A stretch of DNA of 43,720 bases from Ancylothrix sp. D3o (GCF_025370775.1 NZ_JAMXEX010000021.1:1-43720); one strand, 5' to 3'. Counted from the first letter of the stretch, positions 9,088 through 17,603 are shown. Numbers and translations are program-made. Notes: generated by a model from the letters alone, not told the origin.

Positions 9088-10263
9088 ATGAAGACTAGAT
9101 TTTTTTTCGATTTTATGGTAATGCAATTGAAAAATATGCGGGGCCGGCACTGGTGGCTGTCTTTGCTCGTTTGGTTTATTTTGGCTTTTCCAGCAGCGGC
9201 GCGGGAGTTGCGGGTGGCTATTGAAGAAGGGGTTAGTCAGGTAAAGCTCGGTAGTTCGACGAATGCGACGGTGACGGATGGCACCGGCAAGGTTTTGGGC
9301 CAGCTTGCGGGGATGAATGGGTTTGCGGCGCAATTGAAAAATGGTATGGTGGCGCTCGACCGTTGGCAAGCTGGAGAAATTAAAATTCAACCGACCGGCG
9401 AGGGGTATGTTTATATAGGAGATCGCTGGTATCGCGGTAGTATTCGCATTGTTTCCACAGGCAAAGCTCTCACGGCTGTAAATCATGTGGATATCGACAA
9501 TTATCTATACAGTGTGCTGGGGGCGGAAATGGATGGCACTTGGCCCCAAGAGGCTTTGAAAGCGCAAGCTGTGGCGGCTCGTTCCTATGCTTTGTATGAG
9601 CAAATTAACAATTTTAATGGCATTTCTGATGTGGGAGATACGCAGGGATGGCAGGTTTATAAAGGGGTGGAAACGGAGTCTCAGGGTACTTATGCGGCTG
9701 TGAATGCTACAAAAGGGCTGTTTATGGCTTATAACAATCAGGTAATTTTGGCGGCGTTTCATTCTTGTTCTGGCGGACGTACTGAGAATGTTGAGGATGT
9801 TTGGGTTGATCCGCTGCCGTATTTGCGAAGTGTGCAAGATTATGATGAGGGGGCGCCTGGGTGCCGGTGGTCTCAAACGCTTTCACGGGAAGACCTCAGC
9901 CGCAAAATTCCGGGGGTAGGGAATGTGGTGGCTTTTGTGCCTGAAAAGACGATAGAAAAAACTGGCAGAATTATCAAAATGAAGGTGATCGGGGATGCGG
10001 GGACTAAGGTTATTGATGGGGAGGAGTTGCGGCAAAACTTAGGGTTGAATAGTAGCTTGTTTAAAGTGATTCCTCAAGGGGGAACGTCAGATAAGGCGAA
10101 TAGTAAGCCGGTGCCGACAGGTTTTGTGTTTCAAGGGGCCGGTTTTGGTCATGGTTTGGGTTTGAGTCAGTGGGGTGCTTATAATTTGGCGCGTCAAGGT
10201 TGGAATTATCAAGCGATTTTGACTCATTATTATCAAGGGGCAATTTTGGCAAAGATGCAATAG
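9088..10263 (+). CDS. SpoIID/LytB-domain exported protein
   Basis: Probably a peptidoglycan-associated protein of the SpoIID family, whose founding member is a lytic transglycosylase of sporulation; cyanobacterial members are uncharacterised. The 391-aa protein has an N-terminal membrane/signal segment (HWWLSLLVWFILAFPAAA) and then a SpoIID domain. Recognisable blocks include HVDIDNYLYSVLGAEM, WPQEALKAQAVAARSYAL, AAFHSCSGGRTENVEDVW and the C-terminal GFGHGLGLSQWGA. The start at 9088 is preceded by GAGGA; the frame is open upstream to 9037 without support. A hairpin terminator follows 25 bases after the stop. No sporulation genes are nearby, so a cell-wall role is inferred from the family only. 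Confidence 0.88.
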   Translation: MKTRFFFDFMVMQLKNMRGRHWWLSLLVWFILAFPAAARELRVAIEEGVSQVKLGSSTNATVTDGTGKVLGQLAGMNGFAAQLKNGMVALDRWQAGEIKIQPTGEGYVYIGDRWYRGSIRIVSTGKALTAVNHVDIDNYLYSVLGAEMDGTWPQEALKAQAVAARSYALYEQINNFNGISDVGDTQGWQVYKGVETESQGTYAAVNATKGLFMAYNNQVILAAFHSCSGGRTENVEDVWVDPLPYLRSVQDYDEGAPGCRWSQTLSREDLSRKIPGVGNVVAFVPEKTIEKTGRIIKMKVIGDAGTKVIDGEELRQNLGLNSSLFKVIPQGGTSDKANSKPVPTGFVFQGAGFGHGLGLSQWGAYNLARQGWNYQAILTHYYQGAILAKMQ

Positions 10264-10287
10264 TTTTTTGTCGTTTGTGAAGCAATT

Positions 10288-10320
10288 AAAAGCCCGGTTT
10301 CTTGAAGAAACCGGGTTTTT
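10288..10320 (+). terminator. Hairpin terminator between convergent genes
   Basis: CCCGGTTTCTT and AAGAAACCGGG (10293-10315) form an 11-bp perfect stem around one base, with A-rich flank on the left and TTTTT on the right, so it could terminate both the SpoIID-type gene and the convergent membrane-protein gene. The same motif with a few changes recurs at 25653-25682, so it is also a dispersed repeat. Confidence 0.8.
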
Positions 10321-10340
10321 AAAAACCTAAATTTTCAGGG

Positions 10341-11651
10341 TTAATCGTCGTTGCTATTTAGCCGGCGCATCCAGTCGTCTTCGCCTTTTTCGATTTTCTT
10401 AAATTCTTGTTCTTCGAGGCCGGTTTCTGTGGTGTAGGCGAGGTTTTCTGTGGTGATGATGTTTTGACCGGCAAATTGTTTGGCAAAGGTTAATTTGTGC
10501 TGTAATTGTTGATCGGGTTGAGTTAATAGGTTGGCGCGTTCTTGTCGTAATTGGTTGCGTTTGTCGATTTTTTGGTTTTGGAATTTTATCCAAAAATATC
10601 GCGCAGTTGGAATGGCAAGAAATCCAACTCCGTAGGCAAGTAATAGGCCATAAATAGAGGCAGCAAAAGCAGCTATCCCGCCAATTTCTTCTACTATTTC
10701 GGGGTTGCGTAATAGGTAGCCGAGAAACACGGCACCGGCTAGGTTAACAACTCCTAAACCGCCTGCTAAGAATATCTGTCCTGATGTGGCTTTGCTAAAC
10801 CGCCATAACCATTCGCGGAGGTAGGCGGGGAGGGGGGTTTCTTCTGTGTGTTCGCGGGCGGTGGTTTGCAGTTCTGGGAAGTGGTAGATTAATTGTCCTT
10901 CGTTGCTGACTTCTGGCCTGCCATTGAAGCGGGTAAGTACGGGCAACATATATTCTTCATATTCGCTGGCGTAGCCTTTGGCAATTTCATCGAGGTATGG
11001 TGCGATTTGTTCGGCGATGACTGCGCCTTTGTTGTTGCGGATAACTCTGCCGATAATTTGCCAGCGTCTTTCATCGAGGTTGGCGTTGGGGTTGCCATCG
11101 CCAAAGATGAAGGAAAAAACGGCTTCTAAAAAGTTAAATTCGCGTTTTTCTTCGGGAGAATAGCGGCGGTAGGGCCGGTTATCGTAGTCCCAATAAAAGA
11201 ACCAAAACCAATCGGGGCCAAACCAAAATCGGGGGTAAAATATGCCTCCACCACTTGATGATCCGCTATCGCCTCTGTCGTCATTGCTGGAGTTGATGGC
11301 GGTGAGGATGGCGAAGATGGCGACGAATATTAGGACGATGGAAAGTATTAATATTAGGCCGAAGGATATGCGGATGAGGTAAAATAAAACTCGCCATATT
11401 TTTTGCCACCATTCTTGTATTTGCAGTTGGATATATTTGTTGCGGAGGATGTCGCGGAAGTTTTGGGGGAACTGGTAAACGACATCGCCGGTTTCTGCGA
11501 CTTGCAGGTGTCCACCGGCTTCGGAGGCGAGGGTGAGGAGTCCTTTTTCGGCGAGGTTGATGTTGAGGCCGGCTTTTGTGGCGACGTCGCCGACGGTGAC
11601 GCGGTAGCCGAGTTGCTCAACGGCTTGCATGATGTTGGGTTCGGTTTGCAT
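10341..11651 (-). CDS. Conserved cyanobacterial/plastid membrane protein of unknown function
   Basis: A 436-aa protein. The N-terminal ~75 residues look like a winged-helix-type domain (MQAVEQLGYRVTVGDVATKAGL...LASEAGGHLQVAETGDVVYQFP). After a membrane helix (VLFYLIRISFGLILILSIVLIF) comes a low-complexity Ser/Gly then Trp/Tyr/Phe-rich loop. A second DVA-type domain (FNFLEAVFSFIFGDGNPN, EEYMLPVLTRFNGRPEVSNEGQLIYHFPEL) repeats the ...YxFP ending of the first. Two or more C-terminal helices follow. From memory, plant chloroplast relatives exist that are annotated without experiment as iron-sulfur related, so I leave the function open. The repeated YQFP/YHFP unit suggests an internal duplication of a DNA- or protein-binding winged helix. 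Confidence 0.75.
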   Translation of the reverse strand: MQTEPNIMQAVEQLGYRVTVGDVATKAGLNINLAEKGLLTLASEAGGHLQVAETGDVVYQFPQNFRDILRNKYIQLQIQEWWQKIWRVLFYLIRISFGLILILSIVLIFVAIFAILTAINSSNDDRGDSGSSSGGGIFYPRFWFGPDWFWFFYWDYDNRPYRRYSPEEKREFNFLEAVFSFIFGDGNPNANLDERRWQIIGRVIRNNKGAVIAEQIAPYLDEIAKGYASEYEEYMLPVLTRFNGRPEVSNEGQLIYHFPELQTTAREHTEETPLPAYLREWLWRFSKATSGQIFLAGGLGVVNLAGAVFLGYLLRNPEIVEEIGGIAAFAASIYGLLLAYGVGFLAIPTARYFWIKFQNQKIDKRNQLRQERANLLTQPDQQLQHKLTFAKQFAGQNIITTENLAYTTETGLEEQEFKKIEKGEDDWMRRLNSNDD

Positions 11652-11819
11652 GGGTGTTTCTTGTGAGGGGTTTAATTTCTAGTATAGAAGTTTGAGTTTT
11701 TTTGGGGGGGAGGTTTTTAATTGAGTAAGAAAACATCGATAGGGATGCTTTTATATTGCCATTGTTATACATAATTAGGTTTGTTTAGTGGTAATTTGTT
11801 TAGCATCTAGGTAATTTAT

Positions 11820-11897
11820 TGTAGGTTGGGTAGAGCTTGCGAAACCCAACTACCAAAATTAGGATTGGTTGGGTTTCGTACCTCTACCCAACCTACA
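11820..11897. repeat. MITE-like long inverted repeat
   Basis: The outer arms (TGTAGGTTGGGTAGAG, 11820-11835, and its exact complement at 11882-11897) and inner arms (GAAACCCAAC 11841-11850, GTTGGGTTTC 11868-11877) make a nearly complete 78-base palindrome. It lies in the 295-base gap between two leftward genes. Palindromes beginning TAGGTTGGGT are a familiar interspersed repeat in cyanobacteria. No coding capacity. Confidence 0.8.
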
Positions 11898-11946
11898 ACC
11901 TACTTTGAACAACTCCTAACCTATCATTTACTAACCGACACCGAAT

Positions 11947-12546
11947 TTAGTTTTGAGAAAGTTCTGCTATTTGAGTGTTTATGTAGGCTTCTATGGCTTG
12001 GTTTGCTAGTTCTGTGAGGGATATTCCTTGACGAATGGCGATTGATTTTAGGCGGGTGTGTGTGGCGTTACTGATGTTAAGGCTGGGGGGTTCATGGGAT
12101 AGCAGGGGTGAGGGTAAAGATTCAATATAAAAGGGTTGTTGGATTTCGGCGAGTTGAGTTTCTGACCAGGTTGCTAAGTCTTTGTTAAAAATTAAGGCAC
12201 CGGCAATTTTTTCTAAGACAATACTTTCGCCGTTAAAGAGTAAGACGGCATCACCTGGGAGGCTATTTAAAAGTGTGGTTGTTGCTAAAAGAAGGCTGTG
12301 TTTACCTTGCTCATAATCTTGATTTGAATCTAGCCAAAACCAGATATTTACTGTGGGGGTAAATCCAAAGAGGGATTGCATAAAAGTTTGTCGGTTTTCG
12401 TTTTCTGCAATTGCCGATATAACAATGCCAGGGCTGTACAATGTTTGGTTTTTTTCCCACTCAAAGTTAAGTTGTTTTGCCAATAGTTCTAAGGTTTGCT
12501 TAGGTTGGAGATTAGTGGCTATTCTTAAATCATAGTCTAAGGACAT
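11947..12546 (-). CDS. SitI3-like putative immunity protein with C-terminal ribbon-helix-helix
   Basis: A 199-aa cytoplasmic protein. The N-terminal ~145 residues (MSLDYDLRIATNLQPKQTLELL..., VNIWFWLDSNQDYEQGKHSLLLATTTLLNSLPGDAVLLFNGESIVL) resemble the SitI3 family, named after a Myxococcus immunity protein; this call is from memory of the pattern and is moderate. Residues 155-192 (SLNISNATHTRLKSIAIRQGISLTELANQAI) read as a CopG/MetJ-type ribbon-helix-helix, a DNA-binding fold common in antitoxins. It starts 25 bases after the CdiA-CT-like gene and has a strong AAGGAG site (12553-12558). The arrangement is that of toxin followed by immunity. Whether it neutralises the neighbour and binds DNA is inference. 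Confidence 0.65.
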   Translation of the reverse strand: MSLDYDLRIATNLQPKQTLELLAKQLNFEWEKNQTLYSPGIVISAIAENENRQTFMQSLFGFTPTVNIWFWLDSNQDYEQGKHSLLLATTTLLNSLPGDAVLLFNGESIVLEKIAGALIFNKDLATWSETQLAEIQQPFYIESLPSPLLSHEPPSLNISNATHTRLKSIAIRQGISLTELANQAIEAYINTQIAELSQN

Positions 12547-12552
12547 TTGTCG

Positions 12553-12558
12553 CTCCTT
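12553..12558 (-). promoter_or_regulatory. Strong ribosome binding site of the immunity-like gene
   Basis: AAGGAG on the minus strand, six bases before the ATG. The upstream toxin-like gene has no comparable site, so the immunity-like protein is likely made in excess, as expected for a protective partner. Confidence 0.6.
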
Positions 12559-12571
12559 TAAGTTTTAAAGA

Positions 12572-13018
12572 TTAGGGAAAAATTGGGATAATTGTTTGCT
12601 CTTTTATGGCGATGATTTCTAGGAGATCAGAAATGGGGTTAGCTGTTAATTGCTGTTTAATTTCTTCAATAGATAGAAGGCTATCGTTTAGGTTTAAAAT
12701 AATTCGTTGTGTTTGTCCGAGGGCAACTTTTCTAGCGAGGGTGTCAATAATATTATAGGCTGTTGTTCGAGAGGCCGGTGCATAACAATCAAAAATTTGT
12801 CCTTCTATTCGGTAGTCGGGGCGTTTTCTGGTGTGACTTACCGAGGGTCTTTGCTCGACATTATAGCCGGCTTGGGCGAGAGTTATTGCGGCTTCGTTTT
12901 CTCGCAAAAGTGCTCGCTTTGTTTCTGCATCGTCGTTACTTCTAATTTCTGCCGGTGTGCCGGTGGGTATTCTGCCGGTTTTTCCTGATGGTATGGTGTG
13001 TGATGGTAAGTTTTGCAT
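12572..13018 (-). CDS. Free-standing CdiA-CT-like toxin (putative tRNA nuclease domain)
   Basis: A 148-aa protein matching, as far as I can judge by eye, the C-terminal toxin domain that caps some CdiA/MuF-type polymorphic toxins (CdiA_C tRNase family). Family-like features are the lead-in IPSGKTGRIPTGTPAEIR (about 9-26), then RENEAAITLAQAGYNVEQ (39-56), PDYRIEGQIFDCYAP (67-81; Asp68, Asp77), Lys97 and RIILNLNDS (105-113). The E..PDY..FDxY spacing suggests a nuclease active site. The rest of a CdiA protein (signal, filament, pretoxin) is missing, and the start (ATG at 13018; TTG at 13045 possible) has a weak RBS. Divergent from the kinase gene at 13137. Confidence 0.72.
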   Translation of the reverse strand: MQNLPSHTIPSGKTGRIPTGTPAEIRSNDDAETKRALLRENEAAITLAQAGYNVEQRPSVSHTRKRPDYRIEGQIFDCYAPASRTTAYNIIDTLARKVALGQTQRIILNLNDSLLSIEEIKQQLTANPISDLLEIIAIKEQTIIPIFP

Positions 13019-13136
13019 TATTTTTTCATTAAAAAGCCTCAACAACTCCTAAGCTACCACTGCTATTTAACAAAAACTAGACAAGTCTTGCGGCATAAAT
13101 CCTGTATGATCAAAATGCCGCCTACCCCAAGTTTCT

Positions 13137-15041
13137 ATGAGTCTCTGCATCAATCCGACTTGCCCGCAACCAAACCACCCGCAAAACGGTTTTAATCGCT
13201 ACTGTGAAAAATGTGGCTCTGATTTACTCCTAGAAAAACGGTATCGGGTGCTACGATTATTGAATAATAACAGCGGCTTTGGGGATATTTATGAAGCCTA
13301 CGAGACAGGCTCAACCAAAATCCTTAAAGTTTTGAAACAAAACCATAATAATAATGCCAAAGCTGTAGAACTTTTTCAAAAAGAAGCGGAAGTTTTAGGG
13401 CAATTAAATCATCCTGGGATTCCTAAAGTCGAGGGGTATTACCAACATTTGACAAAAAATGGCGGGCTGGTGCATTGCATTGTCATGGAAAAAATCGAGG
13501 GGCTAAATTTAGAAGAGTGGTTACAGCAACAGGGAAATAAAGGCATTAATCAAGAACTTGCAATTAAGTGGTTAAAAGAGTTAGCAGAAATTTTGCAGCT
13601 TGTGCATGAAAAAGAGTTTTTTCATCGGGATATTAAGCCGCCAAATATTATGATACGGTCTGATGGCCGGTTGGTGTTAATTGATTTTGGCACAGCGAGG
13701 CAAGCAACTTATACTTATTTGGCAAAGGTGGGTATGAGAGGAGGCATTACCGCTGTTATTTCCGCAGGATATACGCCACCAGAACAGCAAAATGGTCAAG
13801 CAGTCCCCCAATCAGATTTTTTTGCCTTGGGGCGGACTTTTGTACATTTATTAACTGGCCGGTATCCTTTGAAATTTTATGATCCTAATAAGGATAATTT
13901 GCTATGGCGTGATCATGTTTCTGGGGTATCTTCTGTTTTATTGAATTTTATTGATGAGTTAATGGCTGCAAAGCCCAGCCAGCGACCTTTGAATGCTCAG
14001 GTTTTATTAGAGCGAATTGGGGAAATTGAATGCAAGTTAACTCCAGTTGTTAAACCACCTGTAACTAAACCTCAGCAGCGCCGTAATTTGCTTGATTTCT
14101 TCGCAGGTACATTATCAAATCTACAAATCGGCAATGTAATCCGCACTCTTTCTGGCCATTCCCTTGGGGTTAATTCTGTCGCCATCAGCCCAGATGGGCA
14201 CACTATTGTCAGCGGAAGTTGCGACAAAACTATCAAAATATGGAATCTGCAAACCGGCAATGTAATCCGTACTCTTTCTGGTCATTCCGACTGGGTTGAT
14301 TCTGTTGCCATCAGCCCGGATGGGCAGACTTTAGTCAGTGGGAGTAAGGACAAAACTATCAAAATATGGAATCTGCAAACCGGCAATGTAATCCGCACTC
14401 TTTCTAGTTATTTTATTGGTCATTCCGACTCGGTTAATTCTGTCGCCATCAGCCCGGATGGGCAAACTTTATTCAGTGGGAGTGCTGACAGTACTATCAA
14501 AATATGGAATCTGCAAACTGGCAATTTAATCCGCACTATTCCTGCTCATTACAACGGGGTTAATTGTGTCGCCATCAGTCCGGATGGGCAGACTTTATTC
14601 AGTGGTAATGGGAGTGCTGACAGTACTATCAAAATATGGAATCTGCAAACCGGCGATTTAATTCGCACTCTTTCTGGTCATTCCTACTGGGTTTATTCTG
14701 TTGCCATCAGCCCAGATGGGCAGACTTTAGTCAGTAGCAGTGATGACAAAACTATCAAAATATGGAATCTGCAAACTGGCAATTTAATCCGCACTCTTTC
14801 TGGTTATTTTGTTGGTCATTCCGACTCGGTTGATTCTGTCGCCATCAGCCCGGATGGGCAGACTTTAGTCAGTGGGAGTAAGGACAAAACTATCAAAATA
14901 TGGAATCTGCAAACCGGCAATTTAATCCGCACTCTTTCTAGTCATTCCGACTGGGTTGATTCTGTTGCCATCAGCCCGGATGGGCAGACTTTAGTCAGTG
15001 GTAGTAATGACGCAACTATCAAAATTTGGCGGCTGAAATAA
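13137..15041 (+). CDS. Zinc-ribbon Ser/Thr protein kinase with seven WD40 repeats
   Basis: A cyanobacterial Hanks-type kinase of 634 aa. Residues 4-27 form a C4 zinc ribbon (Cys4, Cys9, Cys24, Cys27). The kinase domain (about 36-295) has the ATP lysine in ILKVL (Lys64), HRDIKPPN with catalytic Asp165 and Asn170, DFG at 183-185 and TPPEQ (213-217) in place of APE. A short linker leads to seven WD40 units (from 333), each carrying SVAISPDG or VAISPDG and ending TIKIWNLQTG, enough for one closed propeller. Units 3 and 6 carry a four-residue insertion (YFIG, YFVG). The units are nearly identical even at DNA level, pointing to recent duplication or gene conversion. Target unknown. Confidence 0.93.
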   Translation: MSLCINPTCPQPNHPQNGFNRYCEKCGSDLLLEKRYRVLRLLNNNSGFGDIYEAYETGSTKILKVLKQNHNNNAKAVELFQKEAEVLGQLNHPGIPKVEGYYQHLTKNGGLVHCIVMEKIEGLNLEEWLQQQGNKGINQELAIKWLKELAEILQLVHEKEFFHRDIKPPNIMIRSDGRLVLIDFGTARQATYTYLAKVGMRGGITAVISAGYTPPEQQNGQAVPQSDFFALGRTFVHLLTGRYPLKFYDPNKDNLLWRDHVSGVSSVLLNFIDELMAAKPSQRPLNAQVLLERIGEIECKLTPVVKPPVTKPQQRRNLLDFFAGTLSNLQIGNVIRTLSGHSLGVNSVAISPDGHTIVSGSCDKTIKIWNLQTGNVIRTLSGHSDWVDSVAISPDGQTLVSGSKDKTIKIWNLQTGNVIRTLSSYFIGHSDSVNSVAISPDGQTLFSGSADSTIKIWNLQTGNLIRTIPAHYNGVNCVAISPDGQTLFSGNGSADSTIKIWNLQTGDLIRTLSGHSYWVYSVAISPDGQTLVSSSDDKTIKIWNLQTGNLIRTLSGYFVGHSDSVDSVAISPDGQTLVSGSKDKTIKIWNLQTGNLIRTLSSHSDWVDSVAISPDGQTLVSGSNDATIKIWRLK

Positions 15042-15162
15042 GGATATTAAAACCGAAAGCAGGCTTCATAAAAAAACGGCTTTTAATTGCAAACTATTCG
15101 ATTTCAGCTATAAATACTGATGAAAAAAGCCGGTTTCTTAACCCCTAGGCGGAAAACCTAAT

Positions 15163-15168
15163 TATAAT
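15163..15168 (+). promoter_or_regulatory. -10-like box upstream of tex
   Basis: A perfect TATAAT lies 30 bases before the tex start. No convincing -35 is seen at 17 bases. Confidence 0.35.
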
Positions 15169-15197
15169 AGAAAAAGTAGACTCCAAAACCAGCATCT

Positions 15198-17444
15198 ATG
15201 ACCAACCTAGAACAATTCATCGCACAAGAACTATCCATCACACCTGATCAAGTCAAAAACGCCCTCGAACTCTTCAGCGAAGGCGCCACCATCCCCTTTA
15301 TTGCACGATACCGCAAAGAACGCACCGGCACACTCAACGAAACACAATTGCGCGATATATTAGACCGGCACACCTATTTAACCGAACTGCAAGACCGCAA
15401 AAAATCCATTTTAAAAGCAATTGAAGAACAAGGAAAACTCACCCCAGAATTAAAACAAAAAATCGAAACAACCCTGCAAAAAACCGAACTAGAAGACCTT
15501 TATTTACCCTACAAAACCAAACGCCGCACCCGCGCCACAACCGCCCGCGAAAAAGGCTTACAACCCCTCGCAGATTTTATTAAATCCCTCAACAACAAAA
15601 CCGCCGCCGCTGTTTCCATAGAAACCGAAGCCGCCAAATATATCTCCGAAGAAAAAGCCGTCAAAACTGCCGAAGAAGCCCTCAAAGGCGCTGCCGACAT
15701 TTTGGCAGAAGAAATTTCCGAAAAAGCAGAAATTAGAGCCTATTTACGCGATTACTTTATGGAATCTGGAGTCTTTGTCTCCCAGATAAAAGAAGAATTC
15801 CCAGAAGGCAGCACAAAATTTGAAATGTACCGCAATTATAAGTGCAAATTACAAGACATTGCACCCCATAACTTGCTGGCTTTATTCCGGGGAGAAACCG
15901 AAAAAGTCCTAGAAGTAGATTTATCCTACGATGAAGACGTAGTTTTAGGATATTTAGAAACCCAAGAAATCAAAACCAAAGTGCCGGCCATCAGACAATT
16001 TTATCAAACAATGCTCAAAGATGCCTTTAACCGGCTCATCAAAAATTCCCTAATTACAGAAGTACGATCTGCCAAAAAATTAGAAGCAGATATCGGATCA
16101 ATTCAAACCTTTGAAACCAACCTCCGAGAGTTGTTACTTTCGGCACCGGCAGGAATGAAACCCACCCTCGCTGTTGACCCTGGTTTTCGCACCGGCTGCA
16201 AAGTTTCTGTACTTAGTGAAACCGGCAAATTTATCGAATATCAAGCCATTTTCCCACACACCGGCGCCGGTCAACGAGCACAAGCCGCAGAAACTCTCAA
16301 AAAACTAATTCAAAAACACAAAATTGAACTCATTGCTATTGGAAACGGCACCGCTTCCCGCGAAACTGATGAATTTGTAGGCGAAGTGTTAAAAAATCTC
16401 GACCGTAAGCCGGTAAAAGTAATTGTCAATGAGTCCGGTGCTTCTATCTATTCAGCATCGCCGGTAGCCATTGAAGAATTCCCCGATTTAGATATTACAG
16501 TACGCGGTGCAGTTAGTATCGGGCGCCGGTTGCAAGACCCCCTCGCCGAACTGGTAAAAATTGACCCCAAATCAATTGGAGTCGGACAATATCAGCACGA
16601 CGTAGACCAAAAATTACTCAAGAAAAAACTTGATGAAACTGTCGAAAGTTGCGTTAACTATGTAGGAGTTGACCTCAACACAGCCTCAAAAGAATTGCTG
16701 ACTTTTGTATCAGGATTAACCCCAGCCGTTGCCAAAAATATTGTAGCTTATCGCAACGAAAATGGAGCCTTTAAAAATCGCCGGCAACTGTTAAAAGTGC
16801 CGAAATTGGGGCCAAAAGCTTATGAACAAGCGGCGGGTTTCTTACGCATTCGTGGCGGCCAAAATCCCCTAGATAATACGGGAGTTCACCCCGAAAGTTA
16901 TGGGGTGGTAGAGAAAATTGTGGCTGATTTAAAAGTGCCGGTGGATAATATCAGCGAAATAGCGGGGAAAATTAAAAGCATTGACTTGAAAAAATACGTC
17001 ACAGAAACGGTAGGTTTACCGACGCTGAAAGATATTATCAGTGAATTGGAAAAACCAGGTCGAGACCCCCGCGCAGAGTTTAAATATGCCACCTTTAAGG
17101 AAGGAATTAAGGAAGTTAAAGATTTGCAAGTGGGGATGGAATTAGAAGGCATTATTACCAACGTTGCTAACTTTGGGGCGTTTGTTGATATTGGGGTGCA
17201 TCAAGATGGTTTGGTGCATATTTCCCAATTAGCAGATCGCTTTGTTTCTGATCCGAACACGGTTGTTAAAGTTGGTCAAGTTGTGAAAGTGCGAGTGTTA
17301 GAAGTGAATGAAAAGTTAAATCGGATTAGTTTAACAATGCGAACTCAAGAAAGGCAGGCCGGTGTTCGTCCGGCGATAAAAGAAGAACCTAACAAACAAG
17401 CAAGTATTGATGATTTAAAGGCGAAGTTTGGCAGGAAAAAATAA
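15198..17444 (+). CDS. tex: Tex-family S1 RNA-binding transcription accessory protein
   Basis: A cytosolic nucleic-acid-binding protein involved in transcription and RNA metabolism, 748 aa, close to the usual 720-780. The order of domains is typical: N-terminal helical region (MTNLEQFIAQELSITPDQV, IPFIARYRKERTG), YqgF-like nuclease-fold domain (TLAVDPGFRTGCKVSVL, IAIGNGTASRETDEFV, NESGASIYSASPVA), helix-hairpin-helix segment (VGVDLNTASKELLTFVSGLTP, NRRQLLKVPKLGPKAYEQAAGF), and a C-terminal S1 domain (LEGIITNVANFGAFVDIGVHQDGLVHISQL). It lies downstream of the kinase gene with 156 bases between, so it probably has its own promoter. Confidence 0.95.
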   Translation: MTNLEQFIAQELSITPDQVKNALELFSEGATIPFIARYRKERTGTLNETQLRDILDRHTYLTELQDRKKSILKAIEEQGKLTPELKQKIETTLQKTELEDLYLPYKTKRRTRATTAREKGLQPLADFIKSLNNKTAAAVSIETEAAKYISEEKAVKTAEEALKGAADILAEEISEKAEIRAYLRDYFMESGVFVSQIKEEFPEGSTKFEMYRNYKCKLQDIAPHNLLALFRGETEKVLEVDLSYDEDVVLGYLETQEIKTKVPAIRQFYQTMLKDAFNRLIKNSLITEVRSAKKLEADIGSIQTFETNLRELLLSAPAGMKPTLAVDPGFRTGCKVSVLSETGKFIEYQAIFPHTGAGQRAQAAETLKKLIQKHKIELIAIGNGTASRETDEFVGEVLKNLDRKPVKVIVNESGASIYSASPVAIEEFPDLDITVRGAVSIGRRLQDPLAELVKIDPKSIGVGQYQHDVDQKLLKKKLDETVESCVNYVGVDLNTASKELLTFVSGLTPAVAKNIVAYRNENGAFKNRRQLLKVPKLGPKAYEQAAGFLRIRGGQNPLDNTGVHPESYGVVEKIVADLKVPVDNISEIAGKIKSIDLKKYVTETVGLPTLKDIISELEKPGRDPRAEFKYATFKEGIKEVKDLQVGMELEGIITNVANFGAFVDIGVHQDGLVHISQLADRFVSDPNTVVKVGQVVKVRVLEVNEKLNRISLTMRTQERQAGVRPAIKEEPNKQASIDDLKAKFGRKK

Positions 17445-17504
17445 GGGACTTGTTGATAAGGATAACATTAAGTCGCCGGTTAAAATCTGTGTCTACAGGA
17501 AAAA

Positions 17505-17577
17505 AACCTCCAAAGGAGGTTAGAACAATTCATTAGTCCGTTAGGACTTATTTCATGTAGATGCCGGTTTTAACCGG
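17505..17577. repeat. Cluster of three consecutive hairpins
   Basis: AACCTCC-AAA-GGAGGTT (17505-17521), AGTCC-GTTA-GGACT (17534-17547) and CCGGTT-TT-AACCGG (17564-17577) stand in a row in the gap between the convergent tex and methyltransferase genes. It looks like a compact structured repeat rather than a plain terminator, because no T-run follows. It could still act as a bidirectional RNA end. Confidence 0.6.
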
Positions 17578-17603
17578 TGGCTTCTTGTTTCTGGTTTCTC
17601 CAA

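Noticed and set aside
10399-10593. 64-aa basic frame inside the membrane-protein gene
   Set aside because: Alternative frame of the 436-aa gene, with low-complexity His/Arg/Thr composition typical of shadows.
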